Assembly (NCBI GenBank): GCA_029866325.1
Contig: JARWZO010000027.1
Location: forward strand, 310,001-374,000
DNA: 64,000 nucleotides
Origin: Fluviicola sp.
Lineage (GTDB): Bacteria; Bacteroidota; Bacteroidia; Flavobacteriales_D; Crocinitomicaceae
Direction of reading: 5' to 3'
Numbering within the stretch: the stretch's first letter is position 1; the number at the start of each line of letters is the position of its first letter. Of the stretch, positions 61,205 through 64,000 are shown piece after piece. The notes below the pieces were generated by a model. It had not been told where the DNA came from and ran no database searches. It saw only the letters and a program-made list of their open reading frames with translations. Made by a program: the position numbers and the translations under genes.

Positions 61205-63906
61205 CTACACATACGACTATTCCCAAAATTGTTTCGTCGCAAGATGATTTGGATTTTCAGTTCTTAAAGCAACTGGGAATTGAATACATAGAATCACTTG
61301 GAGGCAAACTGTGGACTGATTATAATGAGCATGATCCGGGGGTTACCATTTTGGAACTGTTGTGTTACGCAATAACCGATTTAGGTAATCGAATTGAGTT
61401 ACCAATTGAAAACCTGTTGGCAAAAGAAGATGGCAGTGGTTTTGGTAATCAGTTTTTTGCGGCTCACGAAATTTTGCCCAATCGAGCAGTAACGGAACTA
61501 GATTACCGCAAATTGTTTATTGATATAGATGGTGTGCGCAACTGCTGGTTGAGTAAGCATAAAAAAACGGTTTACGTTAATTGCAGAGAGAATGTATTGT
61601 CATACGATCCTACTGATTTCAGTTTGGTTCCGGAACGATTCGTTCGCCAGTTTGATTACAAAGGGTTGTACGATTTATTGGTGGATTTTGATATTCCGAA
61701 CACGATTGACAAAGAAGCACCAAATTACGCAACACTGGTTGCTAATTTTAAAAAATCGGTTGAGAAAAAAATTAGAGAGACCTATCATGCGAATCGCAAT
61801 CTTTGTGAGGACTTAATTACTATTTCAAGCGTTGGCGTGCAGCCCATTTCAATTTGTACCAACATAGAATTGGAAAAAGATGCCGATGAAGATCAAGTTC
61901 AGGCAGAAATTTACTTTGAAGTTAAACGCTATTTTGCGCCTTCGGTACATTTCTATTCGTTGAAAGAAATGATGGACAAAGAGTATCGAACGGATGAGAT
62001 CTTCGATGGACCTTTGTTGAATCATGGTTTTATTGATACAGATGAATTGAGAAAATCAAGTTTGCGCGCGCAGGTTCGACTTTCAGATATCATGAACATC
62101 ATTTCCTCCATTAAAGGTGTCAAAGTAATTAAAGATATCATTATCGGAAATTGTGATGGAGAAGAAACCGATGACTGGGTGATTTGTATTCCTGAAAACA
62201 AACGTCCGGAATTGTGCGACAACAGTGTTTTTAATTTCAGTAAAGATGTATTACCTGTTATAGTTTCTAAAACGAAGGTAAAAGAAAAACTAGCGAAGTT
62301 AGAAGCCGATGCACAATTGATACGCGAATTGTCTGGTTTGGATAAAATAATTGAACTTCCGCAAGCAAAATACCTTGATACTGATTGGTACACAACCATT
62401 CAAAACGATTTGCCTGACACTTATGGAATAAGTCCATTTGGCTTGCCTTCAACGGCTTCCGTGGAGCGAAAATCACAAGCCAAACAACTAAAGGCGTATT
62501 TGTTGTTCTTCGATCAAATTCTGGCGTCTTATTTTTCGCAATTGGGGGTGGTTCGCGATTTATTGTCTTTCAACAGCGATTTAAAGCGTACCTATTTCAC
62601 ACAAGCTGTTGAGGATATTGGCGGTTTTGATGAACTGGTTTCCTCAACAGATTATCCGGCAAATGATTCGGAGTTGTTAGCAGAAATTTTGCTAGAACCA
62701 CAAGACGATATCAGCGAGCGAAAAAATCAATTATTGGATCACTTGATCGCCCGATTTGCTGAACGCTTTAGTGAGTATTCATTCTTGATGAAATCGCTTT
62801 ACGGTTCTGCATCAACCGATTTGATTGTCCAGTCAAAGCAAGATTTCTTAAGAGACTATCACCTTGTAAGTGGCAATAGAGGTGGTGCAATGAATTATTA
62901 CAGACAACCGACATCCCAGTTATGGAATACAGACAATGTGAGCGGAGCTGAAAGGCGAATTGCTCGATTGTCCGGCTTCAAAGACAACCGCTATTGGCGT
63001 AGAAATATCTCCAATTCGTTTGTTCATGTTTACACCAGTGGTACACGTTTCAGATGGAGAATTAAAGACACAACGAACACGATTGTCTTGTCTTCTACAG
63101 TAGATTATCCTACGTATAATGCCGCTGTCAATGAGTTGCATTTGGCCGTTTTGCAAATCATTCAAACCAATGAAAAAGAGGTTGAAAATGTGTTTGAAGC
63201 CGGTGATTTTACCGATTTGAAAGAGATTGGTAACATTCTCATTCAGGTGTCAAATGCTGGGTCTTATTCGTTTGATGTGATTGACAAAGATTCAACCAAT
63301 CCGAACTACATCGTAGCGCGGCATTATACCCAACATGCCACTGCATTAGAATTGAAAGATGCGATTATAAATTGCATTGATTTCATGAAATACCATTTTT
63401 CGGAAGAAGGAATTTTCCTTGTTGAGCATATTTTACTGCGTCCCAATGTAACGCTTACAACTGTTGCAAAGGAAGATTTTTTACCCGTTTCATTGGATGA
63501 TTGTGTTGAATGTAATTGCATCGATCCGTATTCGTATCGGGTAAGTATCGTACTTCCGGGCTATACGCAACGGTTTGCAAATATTGACTTTAGGAATTTT
63601 TTAGAGGAATTGATTCGAGAAGAACTTCCGGCACATGTTCTCCCAAAAATTTGTTGGGTAGGCGAACGAAAAGGTCATGTACCAGATAGCGTAAATGACC
63701 TCATGAATTTCGAGAAAACGTTTAAAAAATTCTTAATTGCACGCACCAATCTAGAACAAGCACACGATTCATTAACGCTGAATAATTTCAAGGATGCGTT
63801 AGATAATCTCAATACAATCTATCCTGCCGGAACTTTGTACGATTGTGATACAAAAGAACTCGACGGAAAAATAATACTTGGCAGAACTAATTTAGGAACA
63901 CTTTAA
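61192..63906 (+). CDS. Afp12-like baseplate wedge protein
   Basis: A 904-aa protein opening with the typical FLKQLGIEYIESLGGKLWTD and NEHDPGVTILELLCYAITD segments of Afp12/Pvc12-type baseplate proteins. The C-terminal region includes YRVSIVLPGYTQRFANIDF and VEHILLRPN, motifs recurrent in this family. It overlaps Afp11 by 13 bases. It should lie at the periphery of the baseplate and may hold fibres. The remaining eCIS genes are beyond the window. Confidence 0.85.
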   Translation: MSALTTHTTIPKIVSSQDDLDFQFLKQLGIEYIESLGGKLWTDYNEHDPGVTILELLCYAITDLGNRIELPIENLLAKEDGSGFGNQFFAAHEILPNRAVTELDYRKLFIDIDGVRNCWLSKHKKTVYVNCRENVLSYDPTDFSLVPERFVRQFDYKGLYDLLVDFDIPNTIDKEAPNYATLVANFKKSVEKKIRETYHANRNLCEDLITISSVGVQPISICTNIELEKDADEDQVQAEIYFEVKRYFAPSVHFYSLKEMMDKEYRTDEIFDGPLLNHGFIDTDELRKSSLRAQVRLSDIMNIISSIKGVKVIKDIIIGNCDGEETDDWVICIPENKRPELCDNSVFNFSKDVLPVIVSKTKVKEKLAKLEADAQLIRELSGLDKIIELPQAKYLDTDWYTTIQNDLPDTYGISPFGLPSTASVERKSQAKQLKAYLLFFDQILASYFSQLGVVRDLLSFNSDLKRTYFTQAVEDIGGFDELVSSTDYPANDSELLAEILLEPQDDISERKNQLLDHLIARFAERFSEYSFLMKSLYGSASTDLIVQSKQDFLRDYHLVSGNRGGAMNYYRQPTSQLWNTDNVSGAERRIARLSGFKDNRYWRRNISNSFVHVYTSGTRFRWRIKDTTNTIVLSSTVDYPTYNAAVNELHLAVLQIIQTNEKEVENVFEAGDFTDLKEIGNILIQVSNAGSYSFDVIDKDSTNPNYIVARHYTQHATALELKDAIINCIDFMKYHFSEEGIFLVEHILLRPNVTLTTVAKEDFLPVSLDDCVECNCIDPYSYRVSIVLPGYTQRFANIDFRNFLEELIREELPAHVLPKICWVGERKGHVPDSVNDLMNFEKTFKKFLIARTNLEQAHDSLTLNNFKDALDNLNTIYPAGTLYDCDTKELDGKIILGRTNLGTL

Positions 63907-63916
63907 TACAATCACT

Positions 63917-64000
63917 ATGGCATCAAGAACCGCTATGAAACCAAAATTAACGGATATAACAACTACGTACCATTCATTTGAGGACGATCAAGTGCTTACG
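63917..64000 (+). CDS. Start of a further eCIS gene (truncated by window end)
   Basis: The frame from ATG at 63917 stays open to the last base (28 codons, opening MASRTAMKPKLTDITTTYHS then FEDDQVLT). It follows the Afp12-like gene by 10 bases in the same direction. From memory, similar openings are seen in large proteins of Bacteroidota eCIS loci behind the Afp12 gene; I could not verify this, so the function is left open. Confidence 0.6.
   Translation, partial: MASRTAMKPKLTDITTTYHSFEDDQVLT

Overview
The window looks like chromosomal DNA of a free-living Bacteroidota, probably Flavobacteriales and plausibly near Fluviicola/Crocinitomicaceae. The evidence is two proteins with C-terminal type IX secretion (T9SS) sorting domains, promoters of the TAnnTTTG type, little Shine-Dalgarno signal, DUF5522, DUF3037 and HipA_2-like genes, M16 and S9 peptidases with secretory signals, and dispersed palindromic repeats between genes. 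The lineage is inferred from gene content only. No tRNA, rRNA, CRISPR array or transposase gene was seen.

Layout. 1-5000: a partial membrane-anchored protein, a PlsC-like acyltransferase, a HipA-like kinase with its DUF3037 partner, DUF5522, a PLP enzyme of the D-cysteine desulfhydrase/ACC deaminase family and a small His-rich secreted protein. 5082-17676 (minus strand): a complete assimilatory sulfate reduction and cysteine synthesis operon. In transcription order it holds an aldo/keto-reductase-like gene, sulfite reductase, cobA, a DUF2490 gene, a siroheme-synthase/TSUP transporter fusion, cysH, cysD, cysN, cysE, cysM and a ferredoxin-NADP reductase, with an Rrf2 regulator just upstream. 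Before its first gene lies a leader I read directly: a 22-codon ORF with three consecutive Cys codons, followed by a strong intrinsic terminator. This is the architecture of a cysteine-responsive transcription attenuator.

17846-35594: housekeeping and signalling genes: a VanX-type dipeptidase lipoprotein, an aminotransferase, a CNNM/CBS protein, ispH, DUF523, a receiver-adenylate cyclase-HD protein, an ECF sigma/anti-sigma-like/secreted-protein operon, an M16 peptidase pair, a lipoprotein and a T9SS cargo protein. 35783-39616: a tandem array of five secreted MORN/YwqK-like paralogues, made by duplication of a two-gene unit. 39705-49776: an M1 peptidase with a T9SS tag, a large hybrid histidine kinase, an HExxH protein, a GNAT acetyltransferase, an S9 peptidase and a helical hypothetical protein.

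50262-64000 (plus strand, cut by the window end): an extracellular contractile injection system (eCIS, Afp/PVC type). The order is Pvc16-type cap (DUF4255), an unknown 285-aa protein, one sheath gene with a helical insertion of about 220 residues, two tube proteins, a 50-aa DUF5908 protein, a LysM tube adaptor, a VgrG-like spike, PAAR tip, gp25, Afp11-like and Afp12-like baseplate proteins, and the start of one more gene. The ATPase, tape measure, fibres and cargo must lie beyond the window.

How they work together: the cys operon takes sulfate to APS (CysDN), APS to sulfite (CysH, no APS kinase present), sulfite to sulfide (siroheme SiR, supplied by CobA and the siroheme-synthase domain, with electrons probably from the ferredoxin reductase) and sulfide plus O-acetylserine to cysteine (CysE, CysM). 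It appears to be controlled by both an Rrf2 repressor and translation of Cys codons in the leader. The eCIS genes encode a syringe-like particle whose cargo is not visible here.
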